Assembly (NCBI RefSeq): GCF_003855095.1
Contig: NZ_CP033972.1
Location: 1,798,001-1,862,000, forward strand
Reading direction: 5' to 3'
From: Gordonia insulae
Lineage (GTDB): Bacteria; Actinomycetota; Actinomycetes; Mycobacteriales; Mycobacteriaceae
DNA: 64,000 nt
Every line of letters begins with the position of its first letter. The first letter of the stretch is position 1. The translations under genes and the position numbers were made by a program. Positions 17,672 through 26,053 of this stretch are shown in pieces. Below the pieces are notes generated by a model. That model made no database searches. It had not been told where the DNA came from and worked only from the letters and a program-made list of their open reading frames with translations.

Positions 17672-18401
17672 TTCGGATCATCCGGGCAGCCGAGCGAGAC
17701 CACTGGCGCAATGAATGGCTCGACTCGCGACAGTCCTTCCCCGCCACCGGGAATTTCGATCTCGCCGCCAACGCCCACGGCGTCCTGATGGTCCACAACG
17801 ACGATCGTGTGCAAGCAGGCGAAGGGCTCGACACCCACCAGCACCGCGACGCCGAGATCCTCACCTGGGTGGTGGACGGGACCCTGCGGCACCGGGATTC
17901 ACACGGCAACACCGGAACCCTGGCGCCGGGCATGGTGCAGCGCATGACCGCGGGCCGCGGCATCCGACATGCGGAGGGCAACGCGTCGTCACGAGACGAG
18001 GATCAGCCCCTGCGGGTGATCCAGATGTGGGTGGCACCGGAGTTCTCCGGGCTCGAACCCGGTTATGCCGAAAAGATCTCACCACTGAACTCGAGCTCGG
18101 AACACTGGTCGTGATCGCCTCCGGCATGCCTCGCGACGTCGACGGCCCGGGGGTGTCCATCGCGAACAGCCATGCCGCGTTGCACGCGGCCCGGCTCACC
18201 GACAGCCGGTCGGTCACGTTGCCCGCCGCACCCTTCGGTCACCTGTTCGTGGTGCGCGGCACCGTCGAGCTGCCGGGCAGCGAGCGCCTCGCCGAGGGCG
18301 ACGCCGTGCGACTGACCGACCACGGCGAGATCCCGGTGGCGGCAACCGGCGACGCCGAGATCCTCTTCTGGGAGATGCACACGTCATTCGGGCGGACCTG
18401 A
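17668..18401 (+). pseudogene. Second pirin family gene, split by a -1 frameshift
   Basis: The ATG overlaps the MarR stop (ATGA). Residues 1-136 (to 18075) form a good YhaK-type pirin N-terminal cupin with HQHRDAEILTWVVDG and QRMTAGRGIRHAE. The zero frame then reaches a stop at 18114. The rest of the pirin (DLTTELELGTLVVIASG to HTSFGRT) continues in the -1 frame to 18401. Reading GAA AAG and then slipping back one base gives a seamless pirin. The switch lies in GAAAAG (18070-18075). It could be a lost A, an assembly error, or programmed frameshifting on A_AAG. Confidence 0.75.
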
Positions 18402-18402
18402 G

Positions 18403-18930
18403 TCAGCGCGCGACCTTGTCGGCACGGACGGCCTCCCGCTTGGCCCGCAGACACTTCAGCAGGTAGCGCGGCGTCGGCGGGACCCACCCCAATTGTTCAC
18501 CCATACCCATGTCGTCGCGATTGGCCCAGTGTTCGATGCACAAGCCGTCCCGCATGCGGACCCAATGCGTCTGCGTGACCGCGAAGGTCCGACCGGTCGG
18601 CGCGAAAGCGTGCTTCACGGAAGCATTCTCGTCGTAGACGACGAACGGGCCGGTGTGTCGCCCCGACATCGTCGTATGGATGACGACGAGATCACCCTCC
18701 GCGACCACCTCATGCGGCTCGTGATGCAGGTCCGCGAAGGCCGACCGCAGCCACAGTGCCGTCGCCCACACCGCGTCCGGCCCGGTGCCCCGACACGCCG
18801 GCGGCTCGTCGATCGCCTCCCGATTCACCATGTCCTGATGCGTGACCGCCTCGATGTCGGCGCGGGTGCCCGTGCCCATGATCGTCACCGCCCGGACAGC
18901 GACGTTCACCGCATCCGATGTCTGCGTCAT
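18403..18930 (-). CDS. SnoaL-like (NTF2-fold) protein
   Basis: 175 residues, ATG with GGAGG RBS. SnoaL/ester-cyclase pattern: an N-terminal helix that ends in HQDMVNREA, the DLHHEPHEVVAEGDLVVIHTTMSGRH core and a WVRMRDGLCIEHWANRDD strand pair typical of polyketide-cyclase-like NTF2 folds. Actual substrate unknown. It is divergent from the TetR gene at 18996, and the long inverted repeat between them probably controls both. Confidence 0.75.
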   Translation of the reverse strand: MTQTSDAVNVAVRAVTIMGTGTRADIEAVTHQDMVNREAIDEPPACRGTGPDAVWATALWLRSAFADLHHEPHEVVAEGDLVVIHTTMSGRHTGPFVVYDENASVKHAFAPTGRTFAVTQTHWVRMRDGLCIEHWANRDDMGMGEQLGWVPPTPRYLLKCLRAKREAVRADKVAR

Positions 18931-18956
18931 GACGACCTCCGTGATCCATTTTCATT

Positions 18957-19003
18957 CCAGTCACCCTGTATTGAAAATCGAGTATTCATTACAGGGTGAC
19001 TGG
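18957..19003. promoter_or_regulatory. 14-bp inverted repeat, operator of the SnoaL/TetR divergon
   Basis: CCAGTCACCCTGTA (18957-18970) and TACAGGGTGACTGG (18990-19003) pair perfectly over 19 nt. The right arm covers the GTG start codon of the TetR gene (18996). This is an unusually long perfect repeat. The likely binder is the adjacent TetR protein. Confidence 0.7.
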
Positions 19004-19634
19004 AGTCAATGGGCAGCGGGGCTACGACGCCACCGGCCGGCGGGATCGCGCACGACAGCGCCGTCGCGAGATCGTGCTCGTCGCGACCGAGATGTTCGAG
19101 CGGCGTGGGTATGCAGTCACCGTCGCCGATATCGCCGAACGAGCGGGGGTCTCCCCGGAGACGATCTACAAGTCGTTCGGCGGCAAGGCCGGACTGCTGA
19201 AGGAGGCGTTCGATCAGGCTCTCGCCGGCGACGACGAACCGGTCGCCGTTGCCGATCGTCCCGAATCCCGGGCGATCGACGCCGAACCCGACATCACCAC
19301 CAAACTGTCGATGTACGCCACCGTCGCGGCCACCCGAAGCCACCGGGCCGGACGGCTGATGCTGGTGATCCGCGATGGTGCGCGGTCGGACGACGCGCTG
19401 GCGACACTATGGGCGGACGCGCTGGGACAGCGACTTCGCGGTATGACGATGCTGGCGACGCATCTCGCGGAGACCGGCGATCTGCGGACCGGCGTATCCA
19501 TGGAGGACGCGCGAGACACGTTGTGGACCTTGATCTCTCCGGAGATCTACGAGTTGCTCGTCGTGCAGCGCGGGTGGTCCGTCGACGGGTATCGGGACTG
19601 GATCACCCGCGCGATGATCGCTGAACTCATCTGA
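18996..19634 (+). CDS. TetR family transcriptional regulator
   Basis: 212 residues. The N-terminal domain (about 15-62) is a clear TetR helix-turn-helix: RREIVLVATEMFERRGYAVTVADIAERAGVSPETIYKSFGGKAGLLKEAF. The C-terminal ligand domain is all-helical and unassigned. The GTG start lies inside the right arm of the operator and has no RBS, so a leaderless transcript with a -10 near TATTCA (18983) is possible. Its 3' end overlaps the convergent luciferase-like gene by 8 bp. It likely regulates itself and the SnoaL-like gene. Confidence 0.88.
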   Translation: MTGVNGQRGYDATGRRDRARQRRREIVLVATEMFERRGYAVTVADIAERAGVSPETIYKSFGGKAGLLKEAFDQALAGDDEPVAVADRPESRAIDAEPDITTKLSMYATVAATRSHRAGRLMLVIRDGARSDDALATLWADALGQRLRGMTMLATHLAETGDLRTGVSMEDARDTLWTLISPEIYELLVVQRGWSVDGYRDWITRAMIAELI

Positions 19635-20559
19635 CGAGCTGCGGCGCGACCTCGTTCGCGACCAGCTCGAGATGGTCGAGATCGGCGAGGTCGAGGGTCT
19701 GCAGATAGAGTCGCGTGACCCCGACCTCCCGGTAGCGTTCGATCTTCGCCACGACCTCGTCGGGGGTACCCGCAACACCGTTCTCGCGCAGCTCGTCGAC
19801 CTCCCGGCCGATGGCCTCCGCACGCCGCGCGAGCTCGGCATCGGTCCGACCGCAGCACAGCACCTGAGCGGCCGAGAACGTCATCGTCTCCGGCCGGCGC
19901 CCGGCCTTCGCGCAGGCGGCGCGGACCCGCCCGATCTGCTCGTTGGTCGTCTCGACGGGAGAGAAGGCCGAATTGAACTCGTCGGCGAAGCGCGCGGCGA
20001 GCGCCGGCGTACGTTTCTTGCCGGCACCGCCGACGATGATCGGTGGACGCGGCGACTGGACCGGCTTCGGCAGGGCGGGCGAATTGCTGAGCTCGAAATG
20101 TGGACCCTGGTGGTCGAACTGACGGCCCGCGGGGGTCTGCCAGAGACCGGTGATGATCTCGAGAGATTCCTCGAGGCGATCGAAGCGTTCGCCGAGCGGC
20201 GGGAACGGAATCCCGTAGGCGGCGTGCTCGGCCTCGAACCATCCTGCGCCCAGGCCCAACTCGACTCGCCCGCCACTCATCTGGTCCACCTGTGCGACCG
20301 AGATCGCCAACGGTCCGGGGTGGCGGAAGGTGGCCGAGGTGACCAGGGTGCCGAGCCGGATCGCCGAGGTCTCGCGAGCGAGTCCGGCCAGCGTGAGCCA
20401 CGCGTCGGTGGGCCCGGGCAGGCCGTCGACGTTCATCGCGAGGTAGTGGTCGGAGCGGAAGAAGGCGTCGAAGCCGAGTTCCTCGGTCGCCTGCGCCACC
20501 CGGAGGAGATCGTCGTAGGTGGCGCCCTGTTGGGGTTCGGTGAAGATTCGGAGGTCCAC
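19627..20559 (-). CDS. LLM class F420-dependent oxidoreductase
   Basis: 310 residues from GTG at 20559 (VDLRIFTEPQQGATYDDL is the usual family start); a TTG three codons upstream is less likely. Luciferase-like TIM barrel: EELGFDAFFRSDHYL, SAIRLGTLVTSATFRHPG, QMSGGRVELGLGAGWFEAEH and the late EVVAKIERYREVGVTRLYLQ are the standard LLM segments. Actinobacterial members of this subgroup use coenzyme F420. Substrate unknown. It lies just downstream of the CDF transporter gene, 28 bp away, so cotranscription is likely. Confidence 0.85.
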   Translation of the reverse strand: MDLRIFTEPQQGATYDDLLRVAQATEELGFDAFFRSDHYLAMNVDGLPGPTDAWLTLAGLARETSAIRLGTLVTSATFRHPGPLAISVAQVDQMSGGRVELGLGAGWFEAEHAAYGIPFPPLGERFDRLEESLEIITGLWQTPAGRQFDHQGPHFELSNSPALPKPVQSPRPPIIVGGAGKKRTPALAARFADEFNSAFSPVETTNEQIGRVRAACAKAGRRPETMTFSAAQVLCCGRTDAELARRAEAIGREVDELRENGVAGTPDEVVAKIERYREVGVTRLYLQTLDLADLDHLELVANEVAPQLVR

Positions 20560-20586
20560 GCCTGACAACCTACGCCGCGTCCGCGG

Positions 20587-21558
20587 TCAGGGCGTCAGCG
20601 ACGGTTCGTCGGCGGTGGACAGGGTCAGCACCGCCTCGACGATGCTCTCGTCCTGCTCGATCTCGCGCTCCACCTTGCGCAACCGGACGGCGAGGTCGTG
20701 CTCGGCCAGGTCACCGGTCATGTCGACCGCGGCAACCAGGTAGTACTGCACCGGACCGACGTACTCGACATGCAGATAGGTGACCCGATCGATCTCCGGA
20801 CGCGCCAGGAGGGCGGTCAGGATCCCGGTCCGCGTGCCCGGAGTCGCGGCCTGGCCGAGCAGGAACTCACCGTTGCGCTTGATGAGGAACACCGCGATGA
20901 ATCCGAGCAGGATGCCGACGAGGATCGATCCGATGGCGTCCCACACCGCCTGCCCGGTGATCTGGTGCAACGCCATGCCGGCGGCCGCGATGGCCAGGCC
21001 GATCAACGCCGCGGCGTCCTCGAAGAAGACGGCCCGCAACGTCGCATTGGACGTGCGGCTGACGAATCGGAGCGGGTGGATCGAGAATCGCTGCCCGCCC
21101 GCCGAGGCCTGCCGCACGGATTGGAAGAACGACACCCCTTCCAGCAACGCCGAAATCGCGAGCACCACGTAGCCGATGAGGTAGTCGGTGTCCTCCTCGG
21201 GCGCGGTCAGCGCGGAGATTCCGTGCATCACCGAGACCGCGGCACCGACCGCGAACAGGCCGAACGCGGCGAACATCGACCAGATGTAGGTCTCGCGGCC
21301 GTAACCGAACGGATGACGGCCGTCGCGACCCCGACCGCCCCGGCGTTCCGCGATCAGCAGGAAGATCTCGTTGCCCGCATCGGCCCACGAATGTGCCGAC
21401 TCGGCCACCATCGACGCCGAGCCCGTCAGCGCCGCCGCGATCGACTTGGCCACGGCGATCAGGATGTTCATCGCGAACGCGAGGACGACGGTGAACAACG
21501 AATCGTTCGAGGACTCGGCGGCCGACTCATCCGGGGAGGTCGGCGGCGATTTCGTCAC
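20587..21558 (-). CDS. Cation diffusion facilitator (CDF) transporter
   Basis: 323 residues, GTG start. Six hydrophobic helices, with SMVAESAHSWADAGNEIFLLI (HSxxDxxN) carrying the conserved metal ligands of helix 2 and FEDAAALIGLAIAA carrying the helix 5 Asp. A soluble C-terminal domain of about 90 residues includes LHVEYVGPVQYYLVAAVDM. CDF proteins export Zn2+, Mn2+, Fe2+ or Co2+ from the cytoplasm by proton antiport; this branch resembles the slightly divergent group often annotated as SLC30A9/ZNT9-like. Confidence 0.88.
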   Translation of the reverse strand: MTKSPPTSPDESAAESSNDSLFTVVLAFAMNILIAVAKSIAAALTGSASMVAESAHSWADAGNEIFLLIAERRGGRGRDGRHPFGYGRETYIWSMFAAFGLFAVGAAVSVMHGISALTAPEEDTDYLIGYVVLAISALLEGVSFFQSVRQASAGGQRFSIHPLRFVSRTSNATLRAVFFEDAAALIGLAIAAAGMALHQITGQAVWDAIGSILVGILLGFIAVFLIKRNGEFLLGQAATPGTRTGILTALLARPEIDRVTYLHVEYVGPVQYYLVAAVDMTGDLAEHDLAVRLRKVEREIEQDESIVEAVLTLSTADEPSLTP

Positions 21559-21607
21559 ACAGGCATGGTCTCACGCCCTACCGCGGTGGACCCGATGCGC
21601 ACCAATT

Positions 21608-22108
21608 TCAGCGCCGCAGGCCCCGGACATAGGCCGCCTGCCCCACGTGCTGGGCGTCGTCGTCGACGATGCTGACCAGCCGGACACCCAGCGTCACCGG
21701 CGGATCCCAGTTCTCGTCGATCACCGTGTCCAGGTCGGCGTCGGACAGGCTCGTCAGGTAGCCGACGGATGCCTCGTGGGTCGCGTCGTAGTACTGGGCG
21801 AGCAACGCCGCCTCGACGACCACCTGCGCGACCTCGTCGGAGGACTGTCCGTAGCCGGATGCCGAGGGCGGGAACGGCAGGCCGAACCGCTCGTGAAATC
21901 CCGCGGCCGTCCATATCTCCTCGGTACCGGCGACGCCGGCGATCTGCGCATCCTGTGCGCGCGTGAGGTGCCAGATCAGCCAGGCGATCGTGTTGGCATC
22001 GGGTGCGGGGCGAAACGTGAGCTCTTCGGCGGTGACCCCGTCGAGGACGGCGTGGACATTCTCCGAGACACGGGTGAGGCCGTCGATCAAGACTTCGGTG
22101 GATCGCAT
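21608..22108 (-). CDS. DinB family protein
   Basis: 166 residues from the ATG at 22108, which has GGAGG immediately upstream; the frame is open upstream to 22201. DinB/mycothiol-dependent transferase four-helix fold: the first metal-ligand His lies in NTIAWLIWHLTRAQD, and the other His pair near DDDAQHVGQAAYVRG, the HxxxH-type pattern. Such proteins are metal-binding thiol S-transferases (mycothiol in actinobacteria) or stress proteins of unknown role. It is divergent from the monooxygenase at 22204. Confidence 0.8.
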   Translation of the reverse strand: MRSTEVLIDGLTRVSENVHAVLDGVTAEELTFRPAPDANTIAWLIWHLTRAQDAQIAGVAGTEEIWTAAGFHERFGLPFPPSASGYGQSSDEVAQVVVEAALLAQYYDATHEASVGYLTSLSDADLDTVIDENWDPPVTLGVRLVSIVDDDAQHVGQAAYVRGLRR

Positions 22109-22167
22109 ACCTCCACTACTACTCCTGCCATCTGCCGTCCGCCTTTGATTCGCGCTGCGCGCAAACC

Positions 22168-22181
22168 TGGCGTCGACGCCA
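22168..22181. promoter_or_regulatory. 14-bp perfect palindrome between divergent genes
   Basis: TGGCGTCGACGCCA is a perfect palindrome 22 bp upstream of the GTG of the monooxygenase gene, in the gap shared with the DinB gene. It may be an operator; the regulator is unknown. Confidence 0.3.
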
Positions 22182-22203
22182 TCGACCTCGCACCATCGCA
22201 CGA

Positions 22204-23637
22204 GTGTCCGAACACTCCCACCGCCAGATCCGTTTCAACGCTTTCGACATGAACTGCGTCGCCCACCAGTCGCCCGGCCTCTGGCGACATCCCGCCGATC
22301 GGTCCTGGGACTACAACACGCTCGACTACTGGGTCGACCTCGCGAAGTTGTTGGAGACGGGCGGCTTCGACGGCCTGTTCATCGCCGACGTGCTGGGTAC
22401 CTACGACGTGTACGCCGGCAACGACGAGGCGGCGATCCGGCAGGGCGCCCAGATCCCGGTCAACGACCCGCTCCTGCTGGTGTCCGCGATGGCTTACGCG
22501 ACAGAACATCTCGGCTTCGGCATCACCACGGGGACCGGATTCGAACACCCCTACCCGTTCGCCCGCCGACTGTCCACGCTTGATCACCTGACCCGCGGAC
22601 GCCTCGGCTGGAACGTCGTGACCGGCTATCTGCCGGCCGCCGCGCGGAACATGGGCGCCGACGATCAACTCGCGCACGACAGCCGCTATGACCAGGCCGA
22701 CGAATACCTCACCGTGCTCTACAAACTCTGGGAGGGTTCGTGGGAGCGCGACGCCGTGCTCCGCGACCGAGCGCAGGGCGTGTTCGCCGACCCCGCCAAG
22801 GTCCATCACATCGGGCACCGGGGCGAGCACTACACGGTGCCGGGCATCCACCTGGCAGAACCGTCCCCGCAGGGGTCACCGGTGATCTATCAGGCCGGCG
22901 CGTCGCCGCGCGGTCGTCGCTTCGCCGCGCAGAACGCCGAGGCGATCTTCGTCGCCGCTCCGACGAAAGCCATCCTGCGCGAGGTGGTCTCGCAGATCCG
23001 CGAGGAGCTGGTGGTGGCCGGCCGAGACCCCTACGATGCGCGGATCTACACGTTGTTGACGATCATCACCGACGCCACCCCAGAGGCGGCACGCGCCAAG
23101 GCCGCCGAGTACCAGCGATACGCCAGCGACGAGGGATCACTGGTGTTCATGTCGGGCTGGATGGGTATCGACCTCGCGTCCTACGACCTCGACGAACCGA
23201 TCGGGAACGTCGAGAGCAACGCCATCCAGTCTGCGGTGGCCGCGTTCCGTCAGGCGTCGGAGTCCGGCAAGGAATGGAGCGTGCGCGACATCGCGGCGTG
23301 GGGCGGCATCGGCGGCATGGGTCCGGTTCTCATCGGCTCCGGAGACGAAGTGGCGCAAGCACTCCAGGACTGGGTGGACGAGACCGACGTCGACGGGTTC
23401 AACGTCGCCTACGCGGTCACACCGGGCTCGTTCGAAGACATCGTCACCCATGTCGTCCCGGCACTCGAGAAGCGCGGCGTCTACGAGCGCGCGTACGAAC
23501 CGGGCACGTTGCGACACAAGCTGTTCGGTCGCGGCGACCGACTCCCGGACAACCACCGGGGCGCGTCGTACCGGGTCGGCGGCGCGCTGTCGACGATCGA
23601 CGACTCCATCCGCTACGCCGGCAGCGCCGCACACTGA
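22204..23637 (+). CDS. NtaA/SnaA/DszA family FMN-dependent monooxygenase
   Basis: 477 residues. The protein follows the nitrilotriacetate/DBT-sulfone monooxygenase component A pattern over its full length: FNAFDMNCVAHQSPGLWRHP, GGFDGLFIADVLGTYDVY, the STLDHLTRGRLGWNVVTGY active-site strand, SPQGSPVIYQAGASPRGRRFAAQNAEAIF and the C-terminal DGFNVAYAVTPGSFEDIV. The flavin is supplied as FMNH2 by a separate reductase. No dszB/dszC or reductase gene is nearby, so it is a chromosomal relative, not a desulfurisation operon. Start GTG at 22204 has no RBS. Confidence 0.85.
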   Translation: MSEHSHRQIRFNAFDMNCVAHQSPGLWRHPADRSWDYNTLDYWVDLAKLLETGGFDGLFIADVLGTYDVYAGNDEAAIRQGAQIPVNDPLLLVSAMAYATEHLGFGITTGTGFEHPYPFARRLSTLDHLTRGRLGWNVVTGYLPAAARNMGADDQLAHDSRYDQADEYLTVLYKLWEGSWERDAVLRDRAQGVFADPAKVHHIGHRGEHYTVPGIHLAEPSPQGSPVIYQAGASPRGRRFAAQNAEAIFVAAPTKAILREVVSQIREELVVAGRDPYDARIYTLLTIITDATPEAARAKAAEYQRYASDEGSLVFMSGWMGIDLASYDLDEPIGNVESNAIQSAVAAFRQASESGKEWSVRDIAAWGGIGGMGPVLIGSGDEVAQALQDWVDETDVDGFNVAYAVTPGSFEDIVTHVVPALEKRGVYERAYEPGTLRHKLFGRGDRLPDNHRGASYRVGGALSTIDDSIRYAGSAAH

Positions 23638-23665
23638 CCGTCGAAGACCGAGCGATCCTGCGGCA

Positions 23666-24454
23666 TCACGCGTAGTGGGCCACCGCGCCTGCGGCGAGTT
23701 GTATGCCGTTGACGCGGTGGCCGGATTCGGAGAACCAGGACGGCCGTCCGTACGCGATGGTGTGCTGTCCGTCGAACAGATACCCGCGGAGCCAACCCGG
23801 CGCTTCGGCGTAGGCCTGCCAGAACTCCGGCCTCCACCAGTTGGCCTGGATCTGGGTCGCCTGTTGACCGTTCAGCTGGGCGATCATGTCGTCGAACCAT
23901 TCGACCGCCCCCTGCTGAGTGATCGAAAAGGACCGGATCTTGTCCGCGACAACCCGCAACGGGGAATCGGCGGGCGCCGACGTGATGCCGTCGACCGGGT
24001 TGGCGATCTGGTAGACATCGATCCCCGGTGGCCACGGCGCATGCTGACCGTCCAGACCGAAACCGAACGAAGGTAAGCCGTAGGAGTATCCGGCTCGACG
24101 TCCCGGGTCGGCCACGTTGACGACGGCGACCACCATGCAGTCCGCGAACGCCCCGCGCGCCTTGGCCACCAGAAAGTCGGAGACCACGAGAGCGCCGAGA
24201 CTGTAACCGGACAGGACCACGAGGTGTGGGGTCGCACGTATCGCCGCGGCCAGATTCGCGACGCCTCGACGTCGCGATTCGGCCTCTGACACACCGGATA
24301 TGTCGCCATACGGGTTGAAGCAGGCGATCGACGCCGGGTAGTCGAGGTCGTGATGATCGACCTGCCCGCCCAGTCGTGCGGCCACCTGATTCAACATGTT
24401 GCCGGGCACTCGGGCGTGCTCACCGGTACCGCACACCGTGATGTAGGTGATCAT
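23666..24454 (-). CDS. Lysin-B/PE-PPE-like serine hydrolase without signal peptide
   Basis: 262 residues from the ATG at 24454 with a GAGAGGGAA RBS. Alpha/beta-hydrolase with GTGEH near the start, LSGYSLG (Ser85), ANPVDGI (Asp155) and FDGQHTIAY (His231), a complete Ser-Asp-His set. Full-length similarity in shape (DLDYPASI, the long loop YSYGLPSFGFG, PPGIDVYQIANPVDGI) recalls actinophage lysin B and PE-PPE-domain hydrolases, which cleave mycolyl esters. There is no signal peptide or membrane helix. The enzyme may therefore act inside the cell, or be a domesticated phage gene. The subfamily assignment is tentative. Confidence 0.6.
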   Translation of the reverse strand: MITYITVCGTGEHARVPGNMLNQVAARLGGQVDHHDLDYPASIACFNPYGDISGVSEAESRRRGVANLAAAIRATPHLVVLSGYSLGALVVSDFLVAKARGAFADCMVVAVVNVADPGRRAGYSYGLPSFGFGLDGQHAPWPPGIDVYQIANPVDGITSAPADSPLRVVADKIRSFSITQQGAVEWFDDMIAQLNGQQATQIQANWWRPEFWQAYAEAPGWLRGYLFDGQHTIAYGRPSWFSESGHRVNGIQLAAGAVAHYA

Positions 24455-24554
24455 CGCGTTCCCTCTCGTCCGTGAGGCCCGCTGCACCGAGGATAGATCG
24501 TCCGACACGCGCGGGGCGGTGATTGCCGACATGGTGAACGCCCCGGCGAGCACA

Positions 24555-24560
24555 TAGGGT
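24555..24560 (+). promoter_or_regulatory. -10 box for a leaderless YibE/F transcript
   Basis: TAGGGT ends 6 nt before the GTG at 24567, the spacing expected if transcription starts at the start codon. No RBS is present, which agrees with a leaderless mRNA. Confidence 0.5.
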
Positions 24561-24566
24561 GTCGTC

Positions 24567-26036
24567 GTGAGCCATCCAGGACACGGGCACGGACATTCCC
24601 ACAGCCTCGCCGAGATCCCGGCGGTGTTGTCGCCGTTCGCCAGATGGGTTGTGATCGTCAGCCTGACCGTCATCGGTCTCGGGGTGGTCGTCGGCGCGGT
24701 GGCTCTGTGGCCATCGGGCAGCGACCACGCCATCCCGATGCAGTTCCGCTCCGCCGACGGCGGTTCCATCCGCACCGTCGACGGTCATGTGGTCGACCAG
24801 GAGCGTGCGGATTGTCTGAATCCGTTGGCGGGCACCGTCCAGGACGATGCCGTCTTCCAGATCGAGGGCGTCGGAGCGCAGGCACCGTGCATCCAGAGCA
24901 CTGTGCAACTCGACAGCGGCGACGACAGTGGCCGACACACACTGCTGGAGGTGCCGACCAACCGGGCCCAGTCGGGCACGGAGCCCGGCGCCGCGCCGCC
25001 CCCGCAGGGGTCGCTCGACGAGCCGCAGGCCGGCCAGCCGACCCTGCATGTCGGCGACCGGATCAAGCTCAGCATGGTCCCGGGACCCGACGGCAACACC
25101 CGGTACACGTTCTTCGACTTCCAGCGGACAGTCCCGACCTTGATCTGGGCGCTGCTGTTCGTCGGTGCCGTGGTCCTCGTGGCCGCGTGGCGCGGTCTCC
25201 GCTCGATCATCGGCCTGGCGTTCGCGTTCCTCGTGCTGGGCGTGTTCACCCTGCCCGCCATCCTCGACGGCGAGTCACCCGTCGCCGTGGCGGTGGTGTC
25301 GTCGGCCGCGATCCTGTTCGTCGTGCTCTATCTCGCGCACGGTGTCAGCCTGCGCACCAGTTCGGCGCTACTGGGCACCCTCGTGTCGTTGGTGCTGGCC
25401 GGGGTGTTGAGCTGGCTCGCGATCGACACGATGCATCTGACCGGACTCTCCGGCGATCAGACCACCAATCTGCAGGTCTACCAAGGAACCATCTCCATCA
25501 GCGGACTGCTGCTCGCCGGCTTCATCATCGGCACGCTCGGCGTCCTCAACGACGTCACCATCACCCAGGCGTCGGCGGCGTTCGAACTGGCGGCAGCGGG
25601 CGAGCCGACCCGGTTGGCGACGTTCCGCGCGGCGATGCGCGTCGGCCGTGACCATATCGCCAGCACCGTGTACACCCTCGTGTTCGCCTACGCGGGCAGC
25701 GCGTTGCCGTTGCTGTTGCTCTTCTCGGTGGCCCAGCAGCCTTTCGGTTCACTCATCACGACCGACGCGGTGGCCGTGGAGCTCGCACGGTCCTTCGTCG
25801 GTGGCATCGCCATCGCACTGTCGGTTCCGCTGACCACCGTCATCGCCGCCGCGCTGGCCCGGCCGGCAGGTCACCCTGCGCAGACCGCGGTCGGGCACAC
25901 AACGGTCGAGCCGGAGCCCACACCCGCGCGACCACGCGTCCGCGACCGTCGTGCCGCACAGATCGAACCGGTGGAGCCGCCCCCGACCATCACCTCGACC
26001 GGCCGCCACGCGAAGGTCGACGACGACCAGGTGTGA
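24567..26036 (+). CDS. YibE/F-like membrane protein with His-rich N-terminus
   Basis: 489 residues, GTG start. YibE/F family (pfam07907): one N-terminal helix (about 25-47), an extracytoplasmic domain of about 120 residues, then seven or so helices with the conserved TFRAAMRVGRDHIASTVYTLVFAYAGSALPLLL block. The first 12 residues read SHPGHGHGHSHS, a possible metal-binding patch. The C-terminal 60 residues are cytosolic and Pro-rich. Function of the family is not established. It is divergent from the lysin-B-like gene. Confidence 0.82.
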   Translation: MSHPGHGHGHSHSLAEIPAVLSPFARWVVIVSLTVIGLGVVVGAVALWPSGSDHAIPMQFRSADGGSIRTVDGHVVDQERADCLNPLAGTVQDDAVFQIEGVGAQAPCIQSTVQLDSGDDSGRHTLLEVPTNRAQSGTEPGAAPPPQGSLDEPQAGQPTLHVGDRIKLSMVPGPDGNTRYTFFDFQRTVPTLIWALLFVGAVVLVAAWRGLRSIIGLAFAFLVLGVFTLPAILDGESPVAVAVVSSAAILFVVLYLAHGVSLRTSSALLGTLVSLVLAGVLSWLAIDTMHLTGLSGDQTTNLQVYQGTISISGLLLAGFIIGTLGVLNDVTITQASAAFELAAAGEPTRLATFRAAMRVGRDHIASTVYTLVFAYAGSALPLLLLFSVAQQPFGSLITTDAVAVELARSFVGGIAIALSVPLTTVIAAALARPAGHPAQTAVGHTTVEPEPTPARPRVRDRRAAQIEPVEPPPTITSTGRHAKVDDDQV

Positions 26037-26053
26037 TGTCGATCGGGGTGCGA

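Noticed and set aside
22204..23637. Dibenzothiophene desulfurisation (dsz) operon
   Set aside because: Only a DszA-family protein is present; no dszB, dszC or flavin reductase lies nearby.
24455..24775. N-terminal extension of the lysin-B-like frame
   Set aside because: The added residues have no domain and no RBS, while the ATG at 24454 has GAGAGGGAA and begins the conserved hydrolase domain.
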